DNA of 64,000 bases from UBA4416 sp044238845 (GTDB taxonomy: Bacteria; Bacteroidota; Bacteroidia; B-17B0; Aurantibacillaceae). Where the stretch lies: assembly GCA_044238845.1 (NCBI GenBank), contig JBIICN010000018.1, forward strand, positions 1 to 64,000. Direction: 5' to 3'. Below are positions 31,719 through 39,580 of the stretch, piece after piece (position 1 is the first letter of the stretch; each line of letters starts with the position of its first letter). The notes under the pieces were generated by a model, which was not told where the DNA came from, did not search any database, and saw nothing but the letters and a program-made list of their open reading frames with translations. The position numbers and the translations under genes were made by a program.

Positions 31719-32696
31719 ATGAAAAAAGTGTTCAACATAAACGAAATGACGGATGGAATTTTATCATCTAACATTTCCTATGTGAGTAAAGCAATTACAT
31801 TAGTTGAATCTACTAAACAGGAGCATCAAGAGCAGGCTCAGCAAATCATTAATGCCATTATCAAACATAGCGGTAATTCTTTTCGATTAGGAATTACTGG
31901 TGTGCCAGGTGTAGGGAAAAGTACTTTTATTGAAAGCTTTGGTTTAGAAGTGATTAATCGTGGACATAAATTGGCTGTATTAGCAATTGATCCAAGTAGT
32001 CAATTAAGTAAAGGAAGTATTTTAGGAGATAAAACGCGTATGGAACAATTATCTGTTCATCCTAAAGCCTTTATTCGTCCCTCGCCAAGTTCTGGTAGTT
32101 TAGGGGGTGTGGCTCGTAAAACGAAAGAAAGCATCATTATTTGTGAAGCAGCAGGATATGATTATATCTTTATTGAAACCGTTGGAGTAGGGCAAAGCGA
32201 AACAGCTGTTCATCAGTTAACAGATTTCTTTTTATTGTTAATGTTGGCTGGAGCAGGCGATGAGTTACAAGGAATTAAGCGTGGTATTATGGAAATGGCA
32301 GATGGTATGGTAATTACCAAAGCTGATGGGAGTAATACTGATAAAGCTAAGATGGCTCGCGGTGAATATGCTCGTGCCTTACATTTATTTCCACCAACCG
32401 AAAGTAATTGGATTCCGGAGGTGTTAACTTGCTCAAGTACTGAAAATAAAGGAATTAAAGAAGTGTATGATATGATTGATAAATACAAACGTCATACAAT
32501 CACTAATCATTTTTTTGAGACAAAACGTGCCAACCAAACTAAACAATGGTTGCATCAAACCATTAATGATACCTTGATTGAACGCTTTTATTCTAATCCA
32601 AAGATAAAAGAAGAGATTTTAAAAATTGAAAAACAGTTAGAACAAAATCAAATAAATCCATATCAAGCAGCCATGGATTTGTTTAAGAACATATAA
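31719..32696 (+). CDS. meaB: methylmalonyl-CoA mutase-associated GTPase MeaB (ArgK family)
   Basis: 325 aa from the ATG at 31719. G-protein motifs: Walker A TGVPGVGKST, DPSSQLSKGSILGDKTRM (switch region typical of MeaB), ETVGVGQSETAV (G3 region) and ITKADGSN (NKxD-type). MeaB loads and protects the B12-dependent methylmalonyl-CoA mutase using GTP. The mutase subunits are not in the window. Downstream is the DUF559 gene with its repeats. Confidence 0.95.
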   Translation: MKKVFNINEMTDGILSSNISYVSKAITLVESTKQEHQEQAQQIINAIIKHSGNSFRLGITGVPGVGKSTFIESFGLEVINRGHKLAVLAIDPSSQLSKGSILGDKTRMEQLSVHPKAFIRPSPSSGSLGGVARKTKESIIICEAAGYDYIFIETVGVGQSETAVHQLTDFFLLLMLAGAGDELQGIKRGIMEMADGMVITKADGSNTDKAKMARGEYARALHLFPPTESNWIPEVLTCSSTENKGIKEVYDMIDKYKRHTITNHFFETKRANQTKQWLHQTINDTLIERFYSNPKIKEEILKIEKQLEQNQINPYQAAMDLFKNI

Positions 32697-32720
32697 ATTA
32701 AAAGATTGAATGAAATATTT

Positions 32721-32757
32721 CCCCCTCTTGAGGGGGTGCCCGCAGGGCGGGGGAGGA
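32721..32757 (+). repeat. GGAGG-type palindromic repeat, upstream flank of the DUF559 gene
   Basis: A CCCCCTC-TT-GAGGGGG hairpin, GCCC-GCA-GGGC hairpin, then GGGGGAGGA. It ends five bases before the ATG at 32763. An inverted relative lies on the other side of the gene at 33151. Confidence 0.88.
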
Positions 32758-32762
32758 AAAAG

Positions 32763-33146
32763 ATGATTGCAGAAAAAGAAAACCATTTACTATATAATAA
32801 AAATCTACAACCATTTGCTAATAAAAATAGAAAGCAAATGACTAAAGCAGAGGCTTGTTTGTGGAAATACGCTTTAAGAGCAAAACAAATGGGTTATACT
32901 TTTAATCGTCAACGTCCCGTTTTAAATTACATTGCTGATTTTATGTGTAAAGAATTAAAGTTAATAATTGAAGTTGATGGTTATTCTCATTTATTAGAAG
33001 ATGTAATAGAAAATGATATTGTAAGACAACAAAAATTAGAAAATGCTGGTTTTAAAGTCATTCGATTTAAAAGCGAAGAAGTTTTAAAAGATATAAAAAG
33101 AGTAAGAGAAATTATTCAAATTACAATTGACGAATTAATAAAATAA
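32763..33146 (+). CDS. DUF559 (Vsr-like) endonuclease-domain protein
   Basis: 127 aa from the ATG at 32763; the longer TTG reading at 32706 only translates the repeat. DUF559 core: NRKQMTKAEACLWKYALRAKQ, then GYTFNRQRPVLNYIADF, the acidic IIEVDGYSH, and NAGFKVIRFKSEEVL. The D-x(n)-ExD pattern (YIADF, IEVDG) is the catalytic arrangement of the Vsr/PD-(D/E)XK superfamily, so it may cut DNA. Inverted copies of one repeat family lie five bases upstream and four bases downstream, which suggests the gene and repeats move or act together. Function inferred. Confidence 0.85.
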   Translation: MIAEKENHLLYNKNLQPFANKNRKQMTKAEACLWKYALRAKQMGYTFNRQRPVLNYIADFMCKELKLIIEVDGYSHLLEDVIENDIVRQQKLENAGFKVIRFKSEEVLKDIKRVREIIQITIDELIK

Positions 33147-33150
33147 TAAA

Positions 33151-33180
33151 TCCTCCCCCTGCCCCCTCCAGAGGGGGATA
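33151..33180 (-). repeat. GGAGG-type palindromic repeat, inverted flank of the DUF559 gene
   Basis: Read on the minus strand it is TATCCCCCTCTGGAGGGGGC followed by AGGGGGAGGA, about 29 bases identical to the copy at 22442. It begins four bases after the DUF559 stop codon and its last base overlaps a possible upstream ATG of the glycosyltransferase gene. Confidence 0.88.
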
Positions 33181-33188
33181 TGTTGTGT

Positions 33189-34310
33189 ATGCAAAAAAAA
33201 AGAATCATAGTTTCCGTTATTAATGATTTGGTAACCGACCAAAGAGTAGCTCGTACATGTTCAGTCTTATTTGAATTGAATTACAAGGTACTATTAGTTG
33301 GACGAGAACAAAAGAACTCTAAGCCTTTAGAAAAAAGAGATTACGATTGCATTCGCATGAAATTGTTATTTGAACAAGGACCGCAGTTTTATCTATTCTT
33401 TAATATTCGCTTATTTTTTGTTTTGCTATTTACCAAAGCAGATGTTTTGTTAGCAAATGATTTAGATACCTTATTGCCAAACTATTTTGTTTCTAAACTA
33501 AAAGGTATTCCTTTAATTTATGATAGTCATGAAATTTTTTGTGAAGTACCAGAGCTTCAAAATAACCCAAGCAAAAAGCGTATTTGGGAAAAGTTAGAAT
33601 CTTGGATAGTTCCTAAATTGAAGTATTGCATCACTGTTAATCAAAGCATTGCTGATTACTTCACCAATAAATATAAAGTACCATTTATTTTTGTGAGAAA
33701 CATTCCTCATTATCCTAAATTAGTGAGTTTAAAATCACGTTCAGAATTAAATTTACCTCCTGCTAAAAAAATAGTGATTTTGCAAGGCGCAGGAATAAAT
33801 GTACAACGTGGGGCCGAAGAATTGGTTGAGGCTTTTCAATATTTAGATGAAAATTATTTGTTGCTAATTATAGGTAGCGGAGACGTGATTCATCAATTAA
33901 AAGAGAATGCCATAAAATTTCAATTGCAAAATAAAGTTAAATTCATTGATAAGATTCCTGCATCAGAATTAAGACAGTATACTTCTAATTCAAACCTTGG
34001 AATCACCATTGATAAGGATTCTAACATGAATTATCATTTTTCTTTACCAAATAAAGTGTTTGATTACATGCATGCTGGTATCCCAATTTTGGCATCAAAA
34101 CTTCCTGAAATTGAAAATATAGTTAATGCCTACCATATTGGCACATTTATTGAAAATCACGAGCCACAACACATTGCTCAACAGATCAGTAGTTTTTTAA
34201 ACAGCAACGAGTATTTAGAATATAAAAGTAACACCGTTATTGCTGCTATCGAAAACAACTGGCAAACTGAAAAGCAAAAATTAGTAAAACTTTTCAATGA
34301 AATTTCATAA
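33189..34310 (+). CDS. glycosyltransferase family 4
   Basis: 373 aa from the ATG at 33189; an ATG three codons upstream at 33180 touches the repeat. GT-B fold: N-terminal IIVSVINDLVTDQRVARTC, the LANDLDTLLPNYF and PLIYDSHEIFCEVPE segments typical of GT4-type enzymes acting in the cytoplasm, and C-terminal LQGAGINVQRGAEELVEAFQ and LPNKVFDYMHAGIPILASKLPE with the donor-binding Glu region. The product and acceptor are unknown. A secreted hypothetical protein gene overlaps its last 14 bases. Confidence 0.85.
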   Translation: MQKKRIIVSVINDLVTDQRVARTCSVLFELNYKVLLVGREQKNSKPLEKRDYDCIRMKLLFEQGPQFYLFFNIRLFFVLLFTKADVLLANDLDTLLPNYFVSKLKGIPLIYDSHEIFCEVPELQNNPSKKRIWEKLESWIVPKLKYCITVNQSIADYFTNKYKVPFIFVRNIPHYPKLVSLKSRSELNLPPAKKIVILQGAGINVQRGAEELVEAFQYLDENYLLLIIGSGDVIHQLKENAIKFQLQNKVKFIDKIPASELRQYTSNSNLGITIDKDSNMNYHFSLPNKVFDYMHAGIPILASKLPEIENIVNAYHIGTFIENHEPQHIAQQISSFLNSNEYLEYKSNTVIAAIENNWQTEKQKLVKLFNEIS

Positions 34311-34776
34311 ATACATATTTGTTAGTTTCATTTTAATTTCTTCTATAGCTTTTTCCCAACCTACGTTTACAAATATTGACACTCTTTTTACTAGGAATTT
34401 TAAAACAGTTAGTTTAAAGGATTCCACTCTTTATTTAAAGATTTTAAATCAATCAGCTATTTTTAAAGGTAAAACCGCTAAAAACAAATCGGATTCATTA
34501 TTGATATTAAAGCCATTCACAGATGCGTATTCTGATTTAATTGAATCCTTAACCGAAATGAGTTTAAGTCCAGATTTCATCGTTGAGTACTCTAATTACG
34601 AATGTTTAAATAAAAAATTAATATTAGCTAATGCCGACGGTAAAACACCAATTCATGTGAATCTGATTATCAATAATTCATTTACGGTGAAAATGTTATT
34701 TTGGGTAACTGCGAATAAAGGGAAGTACTCTATTGAAACACCTATGATTCCTATGTTTGTAGAAAATAAAGAATAA
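34297..34776 (+). CDS. exported hypothetical protein
   Basis: 159 aa; not recognised. A signal peptide (KYIFVSFILISSIAFSQ) with cleavage after SFSQ-like residues precedes a mixed alpha/beta body with KGKTAKNKSDSLLILKPF and a final strand region NSFTVKMLFWVTANKGKYSIE. The start overlaps the glycosyltransferase stop by 14 bases, so translation is probably coupled. Convergent with the ABC exporter gene, two bases apart. Confidence 0.68.
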   Translation: MKFHKYIFVSFILISSIAFSQPTFTNIDTLFTRNFKTVSLKDSTLYLKILNQSAIFKGKTAKNKSDSLLILKPFTDAYSDLIESLTEMSLSPDFIVEYSNYECLNKKLILANADGKTPIHVNLIINNSFTVKMLFWVTANKGKYSIETPMIPMFVENKE

Positions 34777-34778
34777 TT

Positions 34779-36527
34779 CTACTTTCTCTCTCCAATTTGT
34801 TGTCTCCACATGGCGTAGTACAACCCTTTCTCATTCAATAAATCTTGGTGTTTGCCTTGCTCAATAATTTTCCCTTGTTCTAATACAAATATTTTATCTG
34901 CATGCATGATCGTAGATAAACGATGCGCAATTAAAACGGTGATTTGATCTTTCTTTGAAGATATATTTCTGATAGTTTGTGTAACCTCTTCTTCCGTAAT
35001 CGAATCTAATGCAGAAGTAGCTTCGTCAAAAATCAATAAACGAGGATTACGTAATAATGCCCTCGCAATGGATAATCGTTGTTTTTCTCCACCCGACACT
35101 TTAATACCTCCTTCACCAATAGTAGTATTTACTCCATTTTCAGCACGTTTTAATAAATTATGACAAGCCGCTTTTTGTAACACATCATTAATTTCTTCAT
35201 CTGTGGCATTGGGTTTCACAAACAATAAATTGTCTTTAATAGTTCCGCTAAATAATTGTGCATCCTGAGTCACAAATCCTAATTGTTGTCTTAATTCGGT
35301 TAAGTCAATTTCTTTAGCATTTTTTTCATTGTAAAAAATATCACCTTCGTTTGGATTATATAATCCAACTAACATTTTCACTAAGGTTGTTTTTCCACTT
35401 CCTGACGGGCCAACAAAAGCAATGGTTTCTCCTGCGTTGGCTTGAAAAGAAATATCTTGAACGGCATAGTAATTCGCTGTTTGATGTTTGAAAGTAATGT
35501 TTGAAAAACGTAAGTTGTTGATGGCGCCAATTGTTTTTGGATTCTCTGGTTTTGCTTCACTTTTAGATTCCATCAACTTTGTAAAATTGTCCATGGATGC
35601 TTTCGTTTCATTATAAGTAGCAATCACATTTCCTAGTTCTTGCAGAGGATTAAATAAAAAGAAGGAGAAAAACATTAATGTGATTAAATCACCTGGTTTA
35701 ATAATTTCTCTAAACAAAAACATATAAAGAGTAAATACTAAACTGGTTCTCATAAAGTGTACGGTTGTACCTTGTATAAAACTTAAGGAACGAATGAAAC
35801 GTACTTTTTTTAATTCTAACCCTAAAATTTTAATAGTAGTAGTATTTAAACGATTCACTTCTTGCTCGGTTAATCCTAAGCTTTTTACCAATTCAATATT
35901 TCGTAATGATTCAGTAGTTGCTCCAGCTAAAGCGGTTGTTTCTCCTAAGATTTCTTTTGATACCTTTTTTATTTTTTTACCTAAAAAAGAACTAATAAAA
36001 GCAATCACAGGAACGGTTGCTAAAAATATAGGACCTAATAACCAATGAATATTTACGGCATAAATCACTACAAATGTGATACCTACCAATGATTGAAAAA
36101 TCATTGAGATAGAAAAGGTAATAAACTTCTCGCAATCACTTTTAACCTTTTGTAGTTTGCCTAATGTTTCACCACTTCGTTGGTCTTCAAAATCTTGGTA
36201 AGGTAGTTGAAGCGCTTTTTGGATGCCATCTGTATACATTTGAGCGCCAACTCGTTGAATAATAATATTTGTGAAATAATCTTGAAAGTTTTTAGCGATT
36301 CTCGACATCATAGCTGCACCTAGCGATAATGCTAACCAGCCAATAACTGCTTTAGTAAAAGTCGCATAATTTTGATTGAAATTAGCTAAACCAACACCGC
36401 ATTCGTTCATTAACTTACCTGTAATGATAGAGTCGCAAAGAGAAAAGCATTGATTGACTGCTGCCAAAAACAATGCTAAAAATAGTAAAGGTTTATGGGC
36501 TTTTATATATGTATATAGAATTTTCAT
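34779..36527 (-). CDS. ABC exporter, fused permease and ATPase (MsbA-like)
   Basis: 582 aa half-transporter. Six hydrophobic segments occupy residues 1-310. The ATPase follows with Walker A GPSGSGKTT, Q-loop FVTQDAQL, signature VSGGEKQRLS, Walker B LLIFDEATSALD and the switch histidine IAHRLST. It would work as a homodimer, exporting a lipid or drug-like substrate across the inner membrane. A -7 element is 20 bases upstream and a conserved hairpin element 124 bases upstream. Substrate unknown. Confidence 0.92.
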   Translation of the reverse strand: MKILYTYIKAHKPLLFLALFLAAVNQCFSLCDSIITGKLMNECGVGLANFNQNYATFTKAVIGWLALSLGAAMMSRIAKNFQDYFTNIIIQRVGAQMYTDGIQKALQLPYQDFEDQRSGETLGKLQKVKSDCEKFITFSISMIFQSLVGITFVVIYAVNIHWLLGPIFLATVPVIAFISSFLGKKIKKVSKEILGETTALAGATTESLRNIELVKSLGLTEQEVNRLNTTTIKILGLELKKVRFIRSLSFIQGTTVHFMRTSLVFTLYMFLFREIIKPGDLITLMFFSFFLFNPLQELGNVIATYNETKASMDNFTKLMESKSEAKPENPKTIGAINNLRFSNITFKHQTANYYAVQDISFQANAGETIAFVGPSGSGKTTLVKMLVGLYNPNEGDIFYNEKNAKEIDLTELRQQLGFVTQDAQLFSGTIKDNLLFVKPNATDEEINDVLQKAACHNLLKRAENGVNTTIGEGGIKVSGGEKQRLSIARALLRNPRLLIFDEATSALDSITEEEVTQTIRNISSKKDQITVLIAHRLSTIMHADKIFVLEQGKIIEQGKHQDLLNEKGLYYAMWRQQIGERK

Positions 36528-36547
36528 ATTATAATTAAAATAGCCTG

Positions 36548-36555
36548 CAAAATTA
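36548..36555 (-). promoter_or_regulatory. TAnnTTTG -7 element for the ABC exporter gene
   Basis: TAATTTTG on the minus strand, 20 bases before the ATG at 36527. Confidence 0.5.
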
Positions 36556-36650
36556 CAACTAAACTTATCATAATCTGAATTAATAATGAACGGTGAATAA
36601 CTATTTAATATTGATTAACGTATAATTGAAACAAGCTTTAATTTAGCTTC

Positions 36651-36709
36651 ATGAAATAGCCATGTTTCTGTGAGTGTAAAAAAACATTACAATAACATGG
36701 CTATACCAT
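36651..36709 (-). repeat. covarying hairpin element, copy B
   Basis: ATAGCCATGTT (36656-36666) pairs with AACATGGCTAT (36694-36704) around 27 bases. The minus-strand reading aligns with copy A at 31541, including flanking ATGGT and TTCAT, with a compensatory A-T to G-C change in the stem. Confidence 0.78.
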
Positions 36710-36738
36710 ACGCCCATTAAAAATAATATTAATTACGT

Positions 36739-37512
36739 ATGAATTTTGGTATTTGTTCTCTTAGTGTTATTCCTTGCCGGAAAGAACCTGCTAGTACTAG
36801 CGAAATGGTTACCCAACTATTGTTTGGAGAAACGTATACCATTGTTGAAGAAGGTGAAGACTGGATTCAAATTACCACTAATTACGATCATTACCCTTGT
36901 TGGATTAGTGCTAAACAGCATACTCGCATTACAGATTCTGATTTTAAATCATTAAAAACAAATACGTTAAGCTCAGAGTTAGTTCAAGTAATTAGTAATA
37001 CAAGCAATCATTCTGTGTTCCCTTTAACTGTTGGAGCTAGTTTGCCCAACTATAAAGATGGTAAATTGAAAATAGGCGATGTTGAATTCACTTTTGAAGG
37101 ACAAACTTCAGATATGGGCATCAAAAAGTCGGTCGAAGATTTAAAAGCTACAGCGTATCTATTTTTAAATGCTCCGTATTTATGGGGTGGTAGAAGTCCT
37201 TTTGGAATTGATTGTTCAGGATTTACACAATTGGTTTACAAATTAAACGGTTATCAATTACCGCGCGATGCGAGCCAGCAAGTGGAGTTAGGAACACCAT
37301 TAAGTTTTGTTGAAGAAGCAGAAGCAGGCGATTTAGCATTTTTTGATAACGAGGAAGGAAATATTGTACATGTTGGTATGGTATTAGAAAATCAGCAAAT
37401 CATTCACGCCAGCGGTTGTGTGCGTATTGATAAGTTTGATCATTACGGTATTTTCCATTCGGATAATAAAAAATACTCTCACATGTTGCGTGTGATTAAA
37501 AAGATTATTTAG
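36739..37512 (+). CDS. NlpC/P60-family cell-wall peptidase with N-terminal SH3 domains
   Basis: 257 aa, no signal peptide seen. The N-terminal half is SH3-like (CRKEPASTSEMVTQLLFGET, EEGEDWIQITTNYDHYPCWI). The C40 peptidase domain has the catalytic Cys in GIDCSGFTQLVY, the first His in GDLAFFDNEEGNIVHVGM and a second His in IIHASG. Such enzymes cut peptides in peptidoglycan stem or tripeptides (YkfC-type dipeptidyl peptidases have the same SH3 plus C40 layout). Cytoplasmic recycling is likely, given the lack of a signal. The gene diverges from the ABC exporter. Confidence 0.88.
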   Translation: MNFGICSLSVIPCRKEPASTSEMVTQLLFGETYTIVEEGEDWIQITTNYDHYPCWISAKQHTRITDSDFKSLKTNTLSSELVQVISNTSNHSVFPLTVGASLPNYKDGKLKIGDVEFTFEGQTSDMGIKKSVEDLKATAYLFLNAPYLWGGRSPFGIDCSGFTQLVYKLNGYQLPRDASQQVELGTPLSFVEEAEAGDLAFFDNEEGNIVHVGMVLENQQIIHASGCVRIDKFDHYGIFHSDNKKYSHMLRVIKKII

Positions 37513-37528
37513 GTTCATAGAATTTTAT

Positions 37529-37536
37529 TAATTTTG
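37529..37536 (+). promoter_or_regulatory. TAnnTTTG -7 element for the SPT-like gene
   Basis: TAATTTTG, 95 bases before the ATG at 37632. Confidence 0.45.
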
Positions 37537-37631
37537 GAACTTTAAAAACAACTACATACACAGATTCGTATATTCGTACTCGATTCGTAATCTGGAAAAT
37601 ACCAGAGATCAAATATTAAAAACAAAGCACT

Positions 37632-38891
37632 ATGAAAGATATATTCGCAAAAATCGAAAAGAACATGGGACCTATTGGAGAGCATTCAAAAGCTTCTCAT
37701 GGCTATTTTACATTTCCAAAATTAGAAGGAGAAGTTTCTCCTCATATGGGTTTTAGAGGAAAAAAATTATTAAACTGGAGTTTAAATAACTACTTAGGAT
37801 TAGCAAACCATCCAGAAGTAAGGCAAGCAGATACTGAAGGTGCAACTAAATTTGGTTTAGCGCTTCCAATGGGAGCTCGTATGATGAGTGGAAACTCTGA
37901 TTTACATGAGCAATTAGAGCAAGGTCTTTCTAAATTATCAAAAAAAGAAGATACAATCCTTTGTAATTTTGGTTATCAAGCTATGGTGTCTGCTATTGAC
38001 GCTTTGGTTGATAGACATGATGTTATTGTTTACGATGCAGAATCTCACGCTTGTATTTTAGATGGTGTTCGTTTGCATATGGGTAAACGTTTTGTATTTA
38101 AGCATAATGATATCGAAGATTGTGAAAAACAATTAGTTCGTGCACAACGTTTAGCTGAACAAACAGGTGGTGGTATTTTAGTTATTACCGAAGGGGTTTT
38201 TGGAATGCGTGGTGATCAAGGTAAGTTAAAGGAGATTGTTGAATTAAAGAAAAAATTTACTTTCCGTTTATTTGTAGATGATGCTCACGGTGTTGGTACA
38301 CTTGGGCCAAATGGAGGTGGTACAGGCGAACAACAAGGTTGCCAAGATGGAATTGATATTTATTTTGGAACATTTGCAAAATCGTTTGCATTAATTGGAG
38401 GTTATATTAGTTCTACTAAACAAGTAGTAACCTATTTACGTTACAATATGCGTTCTCAAATTTTCGCTAAGTCATTACCAATGCCATTGGTTTATGGTTT
38501 ATTAAAACGTTTAGAATTAATTAATAAACACCCTGAATACCGTACGAAATTATGGGAAATTTCAGGGGCATTACAAAAAGGATTAGTAGATGCAGGTTTT
38601 GATATTGGTGTAACTAACACTCCTGTAACACCTGTTTATATGCGTGGTTCAATTCCAGAAGCAACTAATATGGTAATTGATTTACGTGAAAATTTTGGAA
38701 TTTTTTGTTCAATGGTGGTGTATCCGGTAATTCCAAAAGGAATGATTATCTTACGTTTAATTCCTACTGCTATGCATACATTGGAAGATGTAAAATACAC
38801 TATTGAAAGTTTCTCTAAAATTAAAGATAAATTATATGGTGGTCAGTATGTAGCTGACGAAATCAGAGAAGGTTTTTCTCAAGCTCTTTAA
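37632..38891 (+). CDS. PLP-dependent alpha-oxoamine synthase family enzyme (serine palmitoyltransferase-like)
   Basis: 419 aa, fold type I. Family landmarks are NNYLGLANHP near the start, the stacking His in DAESHACILDG, the Asp and His of FVDDAHGVGTLG, and the PLP-lysine region FGTFAKSFALIGGYI. This family condenses an amino acid with an acyl-CoA or acyl-ACP. In Bacteroidota the closest named functions are serine palmitoyltransferase (sphingolipids) and cysteate acyltransferase (sulfonolipids). Sequence alone does not separate them or exclude KBL/AONS. It is an isolated gene followed by tatD. Confidence 0.85.
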   Translation: MKDIFAKIEKNMGPIGEHSKASHGYFTFPKLEGEVSPHMGFRGKKLLNWSLNNYLGLANHPEVRQADTEGATKFGLALPMGARMMSGNSDLHEQLEQGLSKLSKKEDTILCNFGYQAMVSAIDALVDRHDVIVYDAESHACILDGVRLHMGKRFVFKHNDIEDCEKQLVRAQRLAEQTGGGILVITEGVFGMRGDQGKLKEIVELKKKFTFRLFVDDAHGVGTLGPNGGGTGEQQGCQDGIDIYFGTFAKSFALIGGYISSTKQVVTYLRYNMRSQIFAKSLPMPLVYGLLKRLELINKHPEYRTKLWEISGALQKGLVDAGFDIGVTNTPVTPVYMRGSIPEATNMVIDLRENFGIFCSMVVYPVIPKGMIILRLIPTAMHTLEDVKYTIESFSKIKDKLYGGQYVADEIREGFSQAL

Positions 38892-38900
38892 TTATTTGTC

Positions 38901-38922
38901 ACACTGAGCTTAGTCGAAGTGT
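38901..38922. repeat. 22-nt hairpin repeat, GAGCnnAGTyGA core
   Basis: ACACT, core GAGCTTAGTCGA, AGTGT: five-base complementary arms around a 12-base core. The plan is shared with 20936 although the arms differ. It lies in the 38-base gap between the SPT-like gene and tatD. Confidence 0.7.
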
Positions 38923-38929
38923 AAAAGTA

Positions 38930-39580
38930 ATGATACCATATATTAACATACATACACACCATTTGTCGGAAGATAATGGTGTGTTTTTGTTTAATAACCG
39001 TTTTGGTTTTGATAAAGAAATTTATCTGGAAAAATATTTCTCTATCGGCATTCACCCGTGGGACGCTGATTTACAAGTTTCGACAGTGGAATTTGAAAAA
39101 ATAATCCAACATCCAAATTGCTTAGCTATTGGAGAATGTGGTTTAGATAAAGTGAAGGGGCCTGATATAGAAATTCAAAAGAAAGTATTTATTGATCAAT
39201 TAGAATTGGCCGTAAAATATCAAAAGCCATTTATAATTCATTGTGTCAAAGCCTTTGATGAATTGATAGAAATATGTTATCTCTTTCATTCGAAAATTCC
39301 GTTAATCATTCATGGATTTAATAAATCTCAACAACTGCTTCAACAATTAATAAATAAGGGGTTTTACATCTCTTTGCATCATTCTGTTTTTGAAAAAGTT
39401 GATGATATTTTTTTTAATAGTCAACTAGAAAAAATATTTTTAGAAACTGATAATAACGAATCAATTTTAATAGAAGATGTATATAAAAAAGCAGCGGCTT
39501 GTTTTCAAATCCAAGAAGATGATTTAAAAGAAAAAATTTATACTAATTTCACAGCCTTATTTAAAAACCATGGAAGATAG
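38930..39580 (+). CDS. TatD-family metal-dependent hydrolase
   Basis: 216 aa, shorter than E. coli TatD (260) and divergent. Metal ligands are visible: HTHH at 8-11, E in IGECGLDK, H in IIHCVKAF, H in IIHGFNKS and D in LETDNNES. TatD proteins are 3'-5' exonucleases or DNA repair-type nucleases in the cytoplasm. The next gene, tcdA, overlaps it by 11 bases, a common Bacteroidota pairing, so the two are co-translated. Confidence 0.85.
   Translation: MIPYINIHTHHLSEDNGVFLFNNRFGFDKEIYLEKYFSIGIHPWDADLQVSTVEFEKIIQHPNCLAIGECGLDKVKGPDIEIQKKVFIDQLELAVKYQKPFIIHCVKAFDELIEICYLFHSKIPLIIHGFNKSQQLLQQLINKGFYISLHHSVFEKVDDIFFNSQLEKIFLETDNNESILIEDVYKKAAACFQIQEDDLKEKIYTNFTALFKNHGR

Noticed and set aside
32706..32762. 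N-terminal extension of the DUF559 protein through the repeat (TTG at 32706)
   Set aside because: The extension translates the palindrome into Pro/Gly/Arg-rich sequence absent from the family; ATG 32763 starts the usual domain.
32763..33146. DUF559 gene as an ordinary very-short-patch repair (Vsr) endonuclease
   Set aside because: No cytosine-methylase gene is adjacent and the flanking repeats are the more informative context; a housekeeping repair role cannot be ruled out.
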